NCBI GenBank assembly: GCA_014650415.1
Contig: BMUX01000003.1
Span: 124,001 to 188,000, forward strand
Length of the DNA: 64,000 nt
Direction: 5' to 3'
Source of the DNA: Streptomyces spiroverticillatus
GTDB taxonomy: Bacteria > Actinomycetota > Actinomycetes > Streptomycetales > Streptomycetaceae
Below, one piece after another: positions 31,308 to 39,611 of this stretch. Each line of letters starts with the position of its first letter. Positions within the stretch are counted from its first letter, which is position 1. Below the pieces are notes generated by a model. The model saw nothing but the letters and a program-made list of their open reading frames with translations. It did not search any database and had not been told where the DNA came from. The position numbers and the translations under genes are program-made.

Positions 31308-32549
31308 ATGGCAACCACCCACACCACCAAGCCAGTTGAGACCACTGCGGACTCCAACTCACGACTCCCCCTCGCCGCCCTCCTCGCCCTCGCCACCGCC
31401 GTCTTCATCACCAGCCTCACCGAGACCCTCCCCGCAGGACTCCTACCCGCGATGAGCGCCGACCTCGGTGTCAGCGAGTCCGCCACCGGCCAGACGGTCA
31501 CGATCTACGCCATCGGCACCGCCCTCACCGCGATCCCGCTGACCGCCGCGACCGCCGCCTGGCGGCGCAAGCGGCTGCTGCTGACCTCGATGGCCGGGTT
31601 CGCCGCCGCCAACACGGTCACCGCCCTGTCCGGCGACTACACCGTCACGATGGTGGCCCGCTTCGTCGCCGGTGTGGCGGCGGGCCTGGCCTGGGCCCTG
31701 CTCGCCGGGTACGCCCGCCGGATGGCCCCCGTACACCTCCAGGGCAAGGCCATCGCCATCGCCATGGCGGGCATCCCGGTCGCGCTCTCGCTGGGTGTCC
31801 CGGCGGGCACCTTCCTCGGCAAGGCGCTGAGCTGGCAGGTGGCGTTCCTGGTGATGACCGGGCTGACCGTGGTCCTGCTGGGCTGGATCGCGGCGATCGT
31901 GCCGGACTACCCGGGCACGCCCCGCACGCCCCGCACGGCCGACACCCCGCAGAAGCAGGCCGGCATGCTGAGCGCCCTCCGCGTCCCCGGCGTGACCCCC
32001 GTCCTCTTCGTCACCCTCGTCTTCGTCCTCGCGCACACCATCCTCTACACCTTCATCGCCACCTTCCTCACCGAGCTGGGCATGGGCGACTCCATCGACC
32101 TGGTCCTGCTCGTCTTCGGCGCCGCGTCGCTGGTCAGCATCTGGGTGGTCGGCGCACAGATCAACCGCCGGCTGCGCGCCCTGATGATCGCCAGCACCCT
32201 GCTCATCGCGGTCGCCGCCGCCCTCCTCGCACTGCTCTCCGACAGCACGGCCATGGTGTACGTCGCGGTGACGCTGTGGGGTCTCGGCTGGGGCGGCGCG
32301 CCGACCCTGCTCCAGACCGCCGCCGGTGACGCCGGCGGCGAGCACGCCGACGCCGCGCAGGCCATGCTGGTCACGCTCTGGAACGCCGCGATGGCGGGCG
32401 GCGGAGTCGTAGGCGGAATCCTGCTGGGGCTGCTCGGCTCGGCCTCCTTCCCGTGGAGCGTGCTGGTCCTGCTGGCCCCCGTACTGCTCGCGGTACTGGC
32501 CGCCCGGGTCCACGGATTCCCCAAGCGCCGCACGGAAAGCGCAGGTTGA
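31308..32549 (+). CDS. MFS efflux transporter controlled by MerR
   Basis: 413 residues with 12 predicted transmembrane helices. Resembles Cmx/AraJ-type exporters: FITSLTETLPAGLLPAMSAD in helix 1, then ATGQTVTIYAIGTAL and WALLAGYARRMAPVHLQGKA. Substrate unknown. ATG 31308 is very near the putative -10, so the mRNA may be nearly leaderless. After it, 287 bases to the next gene hold no coding sequence recognised. Confidence 0.88.
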   Translation: MATTHTTKPVETTADSNSRLPLAALLALATAVFITSLTETLPAGLLPAMSADLGVSESATGQTVTIYAIGTALTAIPLTAATAAWRRKRLLLTSMAGFAAANTVTALSGDYTVTMVARFVAGVAAGLAWALLAGYARRMAPVHLQGKAIAIAMAGIPVALSLGVPAGTFLGKALSWQVAFLVMTGLTVVLLGWIAAIVPDYPGTPRTPRTADTPQKQAGMLSALRVPGVTPVLFVTLVFVLAHTILYTFIATFLTELGMGDSIDLVLLVFGAASLVSIWVVGAQINRRLRALMIASTLLIAVAAALLALLSDSTAMVYVAVTLWGLGWGGAPTLLQTAAGDAGGEHADAAQAMLVTLWNAAMAGGGVVGGILLGLLGSASFPWSVLVLLAPVLLAVLAARVHGFPKRRTESAG

Positions 32550-32836
32550 GCCGTACTTTCGGCCGGGTGACCGGCCGGGAAGGCGGCCCCGCACCCACCC
32601 CTCGATGTACCGGCCGACGCCGAGCACCTCCTCCCGGAGCGCTCGGCGTCGCTGCGCGTTCCACGCGGAACCGGAACTGACTGGAACATGGCGACAGTTG
32701 ACCGATTCGGGCACATCCGGCAATTGGCCGAAAAGCCCATCTAGCCACCAGAACACCCCAGCTGTTGAGCTGTACGTACACGGTCACTTCACCGCCCGCA
32801 CCGGTGGGCGGGACCGCAGCGGAAGGCAGGTTCCGG

Positions 32837-33304
32837 ATGACCCCGACGAAGCGCATGGGCACGGCGATGGCCGCGGGCATGCTCATGGCGGCCTCACTGC
32901 TCGGCATGACCGGCGGCACGGCCACGGCCGCCGAGAACGACCTCAGCGAAGTGCAGGCCACCGTCGCCTCGGTGATGGGCGCGGACGTCGCCGCCCAGGG
33001 CCGCCGGGTCGACGCGAACACCCTCGACTACGGCGGCTTCACCGCCACCAAGAACGCCAACCTCAAACTCACCTGCCGCTACGGCTACCTCTGCATGGAG
33101 GTCCGCGGCACCGTCTTCAACTACTACAAGTGCCAGACCTGGACCGTCTCCAACTGGTACGGCACCGGCCCCTGGATCAACAACCAGACCCCCGGCACGG
33201 TCGCCCGCTTCTACGGCAAGAGCGGCAACCAGCTCTGGACTTCCACCGCCTACAGCGACGGCACGGCGGACTGGGCCCCCGTGTACTCCCTGCGCCCCTG
33301 CTGA
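32837..33304 (+). CDS. Small secreted Cys-containing protein, peptidase-inhibitor-I36-like pattern
   Basis: 155 residues. Signal peptide about 1-32 (hydrophobic MAAGMLMAASLLGMTGG, site near TATAA-END). The mature domain has spaced cysteines (CRYGYLCMEVRG, YYKCQTW, final RPC) and the run NWYGTGPWINNQTPGTVARF, a pattern seen in secreted Streptomyces proteins related to inhibitor family I36. Inhibitor activity is not proven. ATG 32837 chosen for the signal peptide. Confidence 0.65.
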   Translation: MTPTKRMGTAMAAGMLMAASLLGMTGGTATAAENDLSEVQATVASVMGADVAAQGRRVDANTLDYGGFTATKNANLKLTCRYGYLCMEVRGTVFNYYKCQTWTVSNWYGTGPWINNQTPGTVARFYGKSGNQLWTSTAYSDGTADWAPVYSLRPC

Positions 33305-33368
33305 CCCCGACCCGATCACCGGAGGGCCCGCACCGCGTGCGGGTCCTCCCGTCGGTTAACGTCCGCCC

Positions 33369-33971
33369 ATGAAGACCGCCCCGCGCCACCTCTACATAGC
33401 CCGCCACGCCCAGGCCACCCCCGACGAGTCCGGCCTCTCCGAGACCGGGCGCCGGCAGGCCGCGCTCCTCGGGGAGCGGCTGCGTTCCGTACGCTTCGAC
33501 GCGATCCACCACGGGCCGCTGCCCCGGGCCGCCGAGACCGCACGGCTCGTGGCGGACCGGCTGGAGCATGCGGTACTGCCCCAAGTCACCGCCGCCGCCG
33601 GGGACTTCGTACCGTACGAGCCGGTACGGGAGGACTTCCCCGAGGGGATCGACGCGGACCGGTACCTGAACTTCGTGGCGCAGTTCCCGCCGGAGGAGCG
33701 CGAGCAGGGGCCCGAACTCGCCGCACGGGCCATTGAGTTGCTCACCGGACCGGCCGACGAGCCCCGCCGCGAGCTGGTCGTCACGCACAACTTCCTCGCC
33801 GCCTGGTTCGTCCGCGAGGCCCTCCAGGCCCCCGCCTGGCGCTGGCTGGGGCTCAACCTCGCCAACGCCGCGCTGACCGTGATCCGGTACGAGGCCGGGC
33901 GGCCCGACACCGTACTCGTCCTGAACGACATGGCCCATCTCCCGCCCGAGCTGCGGGAGTTCGACGTCTAG
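33369..33971 (+). CDS. Histidine phosphatase family protein
   Basis: 200 residues. Phosphoglycerate-mutase-like fold: catalytic LYIARHAQATPDESGLSETG (RHG motif varied to RHA), then IHHGPLPRAAETARLVADRL and ELVVTHNFLAAWFVREAL with the second catalytic His. Substrate unknown. Its stop overlaps the convergent MFS stop by 4 bases. Confidence 0.9.
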   Translation: MKTAPRHLYIARHAQATPDESGLSETGRRQAALLGERLRSVRFDAIHHGPLPRAAETARLVADRLEHAVLPQVTAAAGDFVPYEPVREDFPEGIDADRYLNFVAQFPPEEREQGPELAARAIELLTGPADEPRRELVVTHNFLAAWFVREALQAPAWRWLGLNLANAALTVIRYEAGRPDTVLVLNDMAHLPPELREFDV

Positions 33972-35239
33972 GCCCGCACCGGCTCCCGCACCGGCGGCGT
34001 GACGGCCACCGGTGCGGGACGCGCCGCCCGTACCCCGATCCGAGCCGCGACCGCCGAGCCCACCGACAGCAGCACCGCGAACACGATCATCACCGGCTGC
34101 CGCCCGAACTGGTTCGCCGCGATGCTGAACAGCACCGACGGCACGCCCATCCCGACGTACGCGATCACGAAGAACACGGCCAGCACCCCGGCCCGCGAGG
34201 ACGGATCGGCCGCAGCCGCCGTCTGCCCGACGCTCGCCTTGAACAGCAGCCCCGACCCGGACCCGGAGAGCACCGCCGCCACCAGGAAGAGCGGCAGGGA
34301 CGGAACGTACAGGGTCAGAGCGGTGAGCCCGAGCCCGACCGGGAAGAGCACCGCACCCAGCGTCAGCATCCGCACCACCGGCATCCGCCCCAGCAGCAAC
34401 TGCGCCAGCGCCGACGCCCCGAACACGGCGAACGCGGCCGTGCCCGCCACCAGCGGCGAGGTGATCCCGAGGTCGAGCCGGACGATGATCGCGCCCAGCG
34501 CGGAGAAGATCCCGCTCGCCGCGAAGGCGAAGAAGCCCCCGGCGGCGGCCGCCACGAACACCGGCCGCGCCCCCTCCCGCAGCGCGAAACGCGCAGGTCG
34601 CACGCCCTTCGCCAGTTCGGTGTCGACGGTCTCGGGCGTGGCCAGGATCAGCACCAGCAGCACGAGCATGGCGACGGCGAAGAGGACGTACGGAGTCACC
34701 AGCGGCGCCCCCGCCCACTGCGCCAGCGCGCCCACGACCAGCGGTCCCATGGCCAGCCCGCCGAGGTTGGAGACGGCGGCGACCAGGCCCGGAGTGGGCG
34801 AGAGCGGCTGGCCGGGGTGGGCCTCGTGCCAGAGGTCCATGAGGTACGCGGTCGCCGTGGACGCCATCAGGCCCACCGCCAGACCGGTCAGCAGCCGGGC
34901 GGCGAGCAGCACCGGCAGGTCCGGCCAGAGCGCGAGCATCGCGGCGGCGACCACGTCCACGACGAGCGCGGGGACGATCACCCGGCGGCGGCCGTAGCGG
35001 TCGGAGAGGTGTCCGAGGCCGAGGAAGCCGACGGACGCGCCGACCACCATGATCGCGAAGGCAATGGTGACGGTGGTCGCGCCGAAGCCGTCGCGGTCCT
35101 GGTAGAGGGGCCAGAGGGGGGTGGGCGCGGTGCCGAAGGCCATCAGCACCGAGAAGGCGACGGCGACGAACCAGAAGCCGATGCGGTGGGGGGCGCGGCG
35201 GTTCTTCTGCGCTCCGGAGGTGGGGGGTATCGCGTTCAT
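33968..35239 (-). CDS. MFS transporter divergent from a LysR regulator
   Basis: 423 residues, 12 predicted helices. Motif A is GHLSDRYGRRRVI, with TGLAVGLMASTATAYLMDLW further on. ATG 35239 gives the normal start; longer sequence upstream overlaps the LysR gene. The divergent LysR gene begins 92 bases away with an inverted repeat between them, so regulation by that protein is likely. Confidence 0.88.
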   Translation of the reverse strand: MNAIPPTSGAQKNRRAPHRIGFWFVAVAFSVLMAFGTAPTPLWPLYQDRDGFGATTVTIAFAIMVVGASVGFLGLGHLSDRYGRRRVIVPALVVDVVAAAMLALWPDLPVLLAARLLTGLAVGLMASTATAYLMDLWHEAHPGQPLSPTPGLVAAVSNLGGLAMGPLVVGALAQWAGAPLVTPYVLFAVAMLVLLVLILATPETVDTELAKGVRPARFALREGARPVFVAAAAGGFFAFAASGIFSALGAIIVRLDLGITSPLVAGTAAFAVFGASALAQLLLGRMPVVRMLTLGAVLFPVGLGLTALTLYVPSLPLFLVAAVLSGSGSGLLFKASVGQTAAAADPSSRAGVLAVFFVIAYVGMGVPSVLFSIAANQFGRQPVMIVFAVLLSVGSAVAARIGVRAARPAPVAVTPPVREPVRA

Positions 35240-35294
35240 GTCCGTTTCAACGGACGGCGGATTCCGTTCCTTACCAGCTCCGCCGCACCGGGTG

Positions 35295-35311
35295 GAGATA
35301 CCTATTATCTC
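35295..35311. promoter_or_regulatory. LysR-type operator between the MFS and LysR genes
   Basis: GAGATACCTATTATCTC is a perfect 6-base inverted repeat with a 5-base spacer, containing a T-N11-A-type arrangement. A further GAGATAC half-site lies at 35317-35323. Position between divergent starts (35239 and 35331) fits LysR autoregulation and target control. Confidence 0.65.
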
Positions 35312-35330
35312 TGCCGGAGATACTGAACCC

Positions 35331-36257
35331 ATGGAACTCCGCCACCTCCGCCACTTCGTCGCCCTCGCCGAGGAGCGCAGCTTCACGCGTGCCGCCGCCC
35401 GCGAGCTGATCGTCCAGTCGGGTCTGTCGTCGTCCGTGCGGGCGCTGGAGAAGGAGGTCGGAGCGCTGCTCTTCGTACGGGGGACCCGCCCCGTCCGCCT
35501 CACCACCGAGGGCGAGGCGCTCCTCCCGGCCGCCCGGCGCACCCTCGACGCGGCGGACGGCGCGCTCCAGGCGGTGCGGGACGTGCACGGCGGGCTGACC
35601 GGCCGGCTGCGCATCGGCGCGTACCAGGCGAGCCGCCACCTGGTGCCGCTCGCGTCCTGGCTGTCCGGCTTCGTACGGTCGCACCCCGGCCTGGACATCG
35701 AGGTGCGCCAGCATCCGGCGGTCGAGATGATCCGCATGGTCGCGGACGGCGAACTGGACTGCGCGCTCGCGGCGGCGCCGGACCCGGCCAGGACGGCGGA
35801 GCGGCTGGACCTGCTGCCGGTCGCCTCGGAACCGTACGTACTGGCCTGCGCGCTCGACCACCCCCTGGCCGCACGCGACGACGTGCCCCTCCCGCTCCTC
35901 GACGGCGAACGCTTCGTGGAAACCCACAGCCTGTGGACGGGGCGGATGCTGTCGGACGCGCTGTTCGCGGAGGCGGGGATGGTGCGGCGGATCGTGTGCG
36001 AGGTGAGCGAGTGGGCGATGGTCAGCGACCTGGTGGCGGCGGGGCTCGGGGTCGCCTTCGTACCGGAGTCGCTGGCCCGCGACCTGCTGCCGCTGCCCGA
36101 TCTGCCGCTGCGCCTGCTGCCCATCACGGGCAATACGACGTCGGTGCGGCTGGAGCGCCGGGTGGATCTGCTGCTGCCGAAGGGGCAGGGGCTGAACACG
36201 GCGACGCGAAGGTTCGCGGAGCACGTGCAGGCGGAGGTGAGGGCGGCGAGGCCCTAG
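35331..36257 (+). CDS. LysR-family transcriptional regulator
   Basis: 308 residues. HTH ELRHLRHFVALAEERSFTRA and ELIVQSGLSSSVRALEKEVG, effector domain from LRIGAYQASRHLVPL. ATG 35331. The stop TAG lies in a CTAG shared with the convergent TetR stop. Effector unknown; the likely target is the divergent MFS exporter. Confidence 0.92.
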   Translation: MELRHLRHFVALAEERSFTRAAARELIVQSGLSSSVRALEKEVGALLFVRGTRPVRLTTEGEALLPAARRTLDAADGALQAVRDVHGGLTGRLRIGAYQASRHLVPLASWLSGFVRSHPGLDIEVRQHPAVEMIRMVADGELDCALAAAPDPARTAERLDLLPVASEPYVLACALDHPLAARDDVPLPLLDGERFVETHSLWTGRMLSDALFAEAGMVRRIVCEVSEWAMVSDLVAAGLGVAFVPESLARDLLPLPDLPLRLLPITGNTTSVRLERRVDLLLPKGQGLNTATRRFAEHVQAEVRAARP

Positions 36258-36859
36258 AGGTCCAGCCCTTCCCGCAGCCGCCGGAAGGCGTCCCGTGCCT
36301 CGGTCACCGCGTCCGCGTGCACCGCGTCCGCGCTTTCGCCGGACTCGATCCGCCGCCAGTTCTCCAGCGCGAGCACCCGCAGTACGACCCCGATCTGCCC
36401 GGCGGCGAGCCGCGCCCGCAGGCCCTCCCCGATGGCCTCCGCCAGTACTGCCTCCGACCTGCGCAGATACGTGAACAGCCGGGTCTCCAGGCTGGGCGTC
36501 CCGTACAGCATCCGCTGGTACGCGAGCACGCCCGGGTCGTCGCACAGCCCGGTGATCGGGTCCCGCGCGGCCAGCCGCTCCAGCAGGTGCCGCTCCAGCG
36601 CGTCGAGCGCGCCGACGCCCTCCTCGCGGCCCGCCCGCACGACCCGTGCCGACTCGTCCTCGTGGTCGGCGAACCGGTACAGCGCGAGGTCCTCCTTCGC
36701 CGGGAAGTAGCGGAACAGGGTCGGCTTGGACACCTCGGCGGCGGCGGCCACCTCCGCCACGGACACGGCGTCGAAGCCCCGCTCCAGGAACAGCGCCACG
36801 GCCGCGTCCGAGATCGCCTCGTACGTCCGCTGCTTCTTCAGCTCCCGCAGCCCACTCAT
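36254..36859 (-). CDS. TetR-family regulator
   Basis: 201 residues. N-terminal HTH TYEAISDAAVALFLERGFDA, VSVAEVAAAAEVSKPTLFRY and FPAKEDLALYRF. The C-terminal ligand domain resembles the MftR/TetR_C type (DADAVTEARDAFRRLREG). The start codon lies inside a 32-33-bp triple repeat that also covers the end of the next TetR gene; the two may be co-transcribed. Confidence 0.9.
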   Translation of the reverse strand: MSGLRELKKQRTYEAISDAAVALFLERGFDAVSVAEVAAAAEVSKPTLFRYFPAKEDLALYRFADHEDESARVVRAGREEGVGALDALERHLLERLAARDPITGLCDDPGVLAYQRMLYGTPSLETRLFTYLRRSEAVLAEAIGEGLRARLAAGQIGVVLRVLALENWRRIESGESADAVHADAVTEARDAFRRLREGLDL

Positions 36860-36942
36860 CCCGCGACTCCCCGCTTCCGCAGCCCGTTCATCCCGCCACT
36901 CCCACGCTTCCGCAGCCCGCTCATCCCGCGACTCCCCGCTTC
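36846..36942. repeat. Three imperfect tandem copies of a 32-33-bp unit
   Basis: Copies lie at 36846-36877, 36878-36910 and 36911-36942, each starting CGCAGCCC and ending CGCTTC. They span the end of one TetR gene and the start of the next, and encode GLRKRG-like residues when read through. Probably a slippage duplication of the upstream gene's 3' end. Confidence 0.85.
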
Positions 36943-37712
36943 CGCACCAGCGCCTCGATCCCGTCGAGCAACCGCTCCAGCCCGAAGGCGAACTCGTAGT
37001 CCGGGTCGTCGGGCCCCTCCAGCACGCCCGCCTCCAGCAGGCGCGTCACCGCCGGGAAGCGTACGGGGTCGGTGAAGCGGGCCAGCAGCCTTCCGTACCG
37101 TACGAGCGACTCCTCGGGCGTGGTGCCGGCCTTGGCCTGCGCGGCGGCGAGGTCGGCCATCGTGCCCACCTCGTTCCGTACGAAGCCGCTGACCAGCATG
37201 ATCACCGAGATCCGGTCGCCGTCGCCGAGCCCGGAGCCGTCGAGCGAGGCGAGGCCCTGCTCCATCCAGGCCACGGAGTGGGGGGTGGCGGGCGGTCCGT
37301 CGACGGGGATGCGCATGGCCCACAGGTTGCGCCGGGAGCGGTCGCGCAGGGCGGTCGCCCAGGCGGTCAGCACCTCGCGCCAGGGGGTGCCGGGGGCGGG
37401 CGGGGCGGGCGGCAGCCCCATGGCGGCCTCCTGCATCAGGACGTACAGCTCGTCCTTCGCCGCCACATACCGGTACAGCGACATCGTGGAGACGCCGAGC
37501 TCCTTGGCGACGCGTCCCATGGAGACCGCAGCGAGGCCCTCGGCCTCGGCGATCCGTACCGCCGCGCCGACGATCCGGTCGAGGTCGAGACCGGGCCGGG
37601 GGCCCTTGCCGGGCCGCTCGCGCAGCCCCCAGGCGACCTCGACGCTGGCGGGCAGGTCGCTCGCCCGGCCCGGCCGGTCCGTGCTGCCGCCCGCCTGCTT
37701 GCCCTGGGCCAC
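36921..37712 (-). CDS. TetR/AcrR-family regulator of the ABC exporter
   Basis: 263 residues. HTH LDLDRIVGAAVRIAEAEGLA, VSMGRVAKELGVSTMSLYRY and VAAKDELYVLM. The C-terminal domain is of the TetR_C class often paired with DrrAB-type exporters. Divergent from the ABC transporter at 37865, with two matched palindromes in between. The end falls in the triple repeat. Confidence 0.92.
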   Translation of the reverse strand: MAQGKQAGGSTDRPGRASDLPASVEVAWGLRERPGKGPRPGLDLDRIVGAAVRIAEAEGLAAVSMGRVAKELGVSTMSLYRYVAAKDELYVLMQEAAMGLPPAPPAPGTPWREVLTAWATALRDRSRRNLWAMRIPVDGPPATPHSVAWMEQGLASLDGSGLGDGDRISVIMLVSGFVRNEVGTMADLAAAQAKAGTTPEESLVRYGRLLARFTDPVRFPAVTRLLEAGVLEGPDDPDYEFAFGLERLLDGIEALVRKRGVAG

Positions 37713-37725
37713 CGTGGCTCCTCTC

Positions 37726-37790
37726 CCGATGCTCCCGACGCTCCGGATGCTCCGGATGCTCCGGATGCTCCGGATGCTCCCGACGCTTGA
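37726..37790. repeat. 9-bp tandem repeat upstream of the TetR gene
   Basis: About seven copies of a GATGCTCCG-type unit, some with one or two changes (GATGCTCCC, GACGCTCCG). Uninterrupted 9-base phase on both strands. It lies in the leader of the TetR gene and could vary in copy number. Confidence 0.85.
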
Positions 37791-37805
37791 CGGTCATCCT
37801 AGTTA

Positions 37806-37843
37806 TGCGTAAGGCTTACGCAGTAGTGCGTATGTCATACGCA
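37806..37843. promoter_or_regulatory. Paired TetR operators
   Basis: Two 17-base palindromes with matching arms: TGCGTAAGGCTTACGCA (37806-37822) and TGCGTATGTCATACGCA (37827-37843). Their centres are 21 bases apart, two helical turns, which allows two dimers to bind one face. They lie between the TetR gene and the ABC transporter. Confidence 0.85.
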
Positions 37844-37864
37844 GAAGACGGCGAGAGGTACACC

Positions 37865-38872
37865 GTGCCAGCAAACGAAGCCACCGCGCCGGTGAGCAGC
37901 GGGGCACCGGCGCCCGCGACCGGCGCAGCACCCACCCCGGCAATCGAAGCGACCGGCCTCACCAAGTCCCACGGAACTCAGCACGTCCTCAAGGGAGTTG
38001 ACCTGACCGTCCCCGACGGCAGCGTCTTCGCCCTGCTCGGGCCGAACGGCGCCGGCAAGACGACCGCCGTGCGCGTCCTCGCCACCCTCACCGCCCCCGA
38101 CGCGGGCACCGCCCGCGTGGCCGGCCACGACCTCCGCACCGCACGCTCGGAGGTACGGGCGGCCATCAGCCTCACCGGCCAGTTCGCGGCACTGGACGAG
38201 CGCCAGACGGGCGCGGAGAACCTGAGGATGATGGCCCGCCTCGGCGGCCTGCGCCGCCCCGCCGCCCGCCGCCGCGCCGACGGCCTCCTCGACCAGTTCG
38301 GCCTCAGTGACGCCGCGAACCGCCTGGTCGCGACCTACTCCGGCGGAATGCGCCGCCGCCTCGACCTCGCGGCGGGCCTGGTCGGCAGCCCGTCCCTGCT
38401 CTTCCTGGACGAGCCGACCACCGGCCTGGACCCGCGCAGCCGCCGCACCCTCTGGGACGCGGTCCGGGCGCTCTCCGCCACCGGCACCACCATCCTCCTC
38501 ACCACCCAATACCTGGAGGAGGCCGACCAGTTGGCCGACCGGATCGCGGTCCTGGACTCCGGCCGGGTGATCGCCGAAGGCACCCCCGCCGCACTCAAAT
38601 CACGTGTCGCCGACCACCGCCTGGACCTCACCCTCGCCACCCCCGCCGCCTACGCGGCCCTCGCCCCCCGCGCCGTCCACCACTCCCCGGAAACCCTCAC
38701 CCTGGGCCTCCCCACCGACGGAACCGCCCCCCACATCCGTGCCCTCCTCGACACCCTCGACCCCACCCGCACCACCGTCACGTCCTTCACCGTGCACACC
38801 GCGACCCTGGACGACGTCTTCCTGGCCCTGACCTCCGCCTCGCCCGTTCCGGAGCCCACCCATGTCCCCTGA
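37865..38872 (+). CDS. ABC transporter ATP-binding protein, DrrA-like
   Basis: 335 residues. Walker A LGPNGAGKTTAV, Q-loop TGQFAALDE, signature YSGGMRRRLDLA, Walker B LLFLDEPTTGLD and H-loop TTQYLEEAD; the C-terminal extension resembles DrrA and other antibiotic exporters. GTG 37865 follows AGAGGTA and leaves the operators in the leader. Overlaps the permease gene by 11 bases. Likely drug export. Confidence 0.93.
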   Translation: MPANEATAPVSSGAPAPATGAAPTPAIEATGLTKSHGTQHVLKGVDLTVPDGSVFALLGPNGAGKTTAVRVLATLTAPDAGTARVAGHDLRTARSEVRAAISLTGQFAALDERQTGAENLRMMARLGGLRRPAARRRADGLLDQFGLSDAANRLVATYSGGMRRRLDLAAGLVGSPSLLFLDEPTTGLDPRSRRTLWDAVRALSATGTTILLTTQYLEEADQLADRIAVLDSGRVIAEGTPAALKSRVADHRLDLTLATPAAYAALAPRAVHHSPETLTLGLPTDGTAPHIRALLDTLDPTRTTVTSFTVHTATLDDVFLALTSASPVPEPTHVP

Positions 38873-39611
38873 CACCACCCTCACCCTCACGGCCCGGAGC
38901 ATCCGCCTCAGCCGCCGCAACGGCGAAGCCCTCCTGACCGCGCTGATCCTCCCCGTACTCCTGATGCTGCTCTTCGTCCACTTCTTCGGCGGAGCCATCA
39001 ACACCGGTACGGACTACGTCACTTACGTCACCCCGGGCGTCCTCGTCCTCTGCGCGGGCTTCGGCGCCGCCTCGACGGCCACCACCGTCTCCGAGGACAT
39101 GAAGTCCGGCCTCATCGACCGCTTCCGCTCCCTGGACATCGGCCCCACCCCGATCCTGACCGGCCACGTCGCCGCCAGCGTCCTGCGCAACACCCTCTCC
39201 ACCGCCCTGGTCCTGACCCTCGCCGTCGCCATCGGCTTCCGCCCCTCCCCCACCCCCCTGGGCGTCCTGGCCGCCACCGCCCTCCTCCTCGCCTACCTCC
39301 TGGCCCTCTCCTGGCTCTCGGCGGCGGTCGGCCTCCTCACCCGCACCCCCGAAGCCGCGGGCGGCTACGCCTTCTTCATCAGCTTCCTCCCCTACCCCAG
39401 CAGCGCCTTCGTCCCCACCCGCACGATGCCCTCCTGGCTCCACCCCTTCGCCGACCACCAGCCCGTCACCCCCCTGATCGAATCCCTCCGCGCCCTGCTC
39501 CTGGGCCAGGACGCGGGCACCGCCCCGTGGGTGGCGCTGGCCTGGTGCGCGGGGATCCTCGCGGTGGCGGCGGGGGCGGCGGGAGCGCTCTTCAGGTGGC
39601 GGACGGGGTGA
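38862..39611 (+). CDS. ABC-2-type transporter permease, DrrB-like
   Basis: 249 residues with six predicted membrane segments (for example ALLTALILPVLLMLLFVHFF and TYVTPGVLVLCAGFGAA). Partner of the ATPase upstream. Belongs to the daunorubicin-resistance-type permeases. Ends 20 bases into the convergent phosphotransferase gene. Confidence 0.92.
   Translation: MSPDTTLTLTARSIRLSRRNGEALLTALILPVLLMLLFVHFFGGAINTGTDYVTYVTPGVLVLCAGFGAASTATTVSEDMKSGLIDRFRSLDIGPTPILTGHVAASVLRNTLSTALVLTLAVAIGFRPSPTPLGVLAATALLLAYLLALSWLSAAVGLLTRTPEAAGGYAFFISFLPYPSSAFVPTRTMPSWLHPFADHQPVTPLIESLRALLLGQDAGTAPWVALAWCAGILAVAAGAAGALFRWRTG

Noticed and set aside
36846..37790. Tandem repeats considered as a CRISPR array
   Set aside because: Units are directly adjacent without unique spacers, overlap coding ends, and no cas genes are present.
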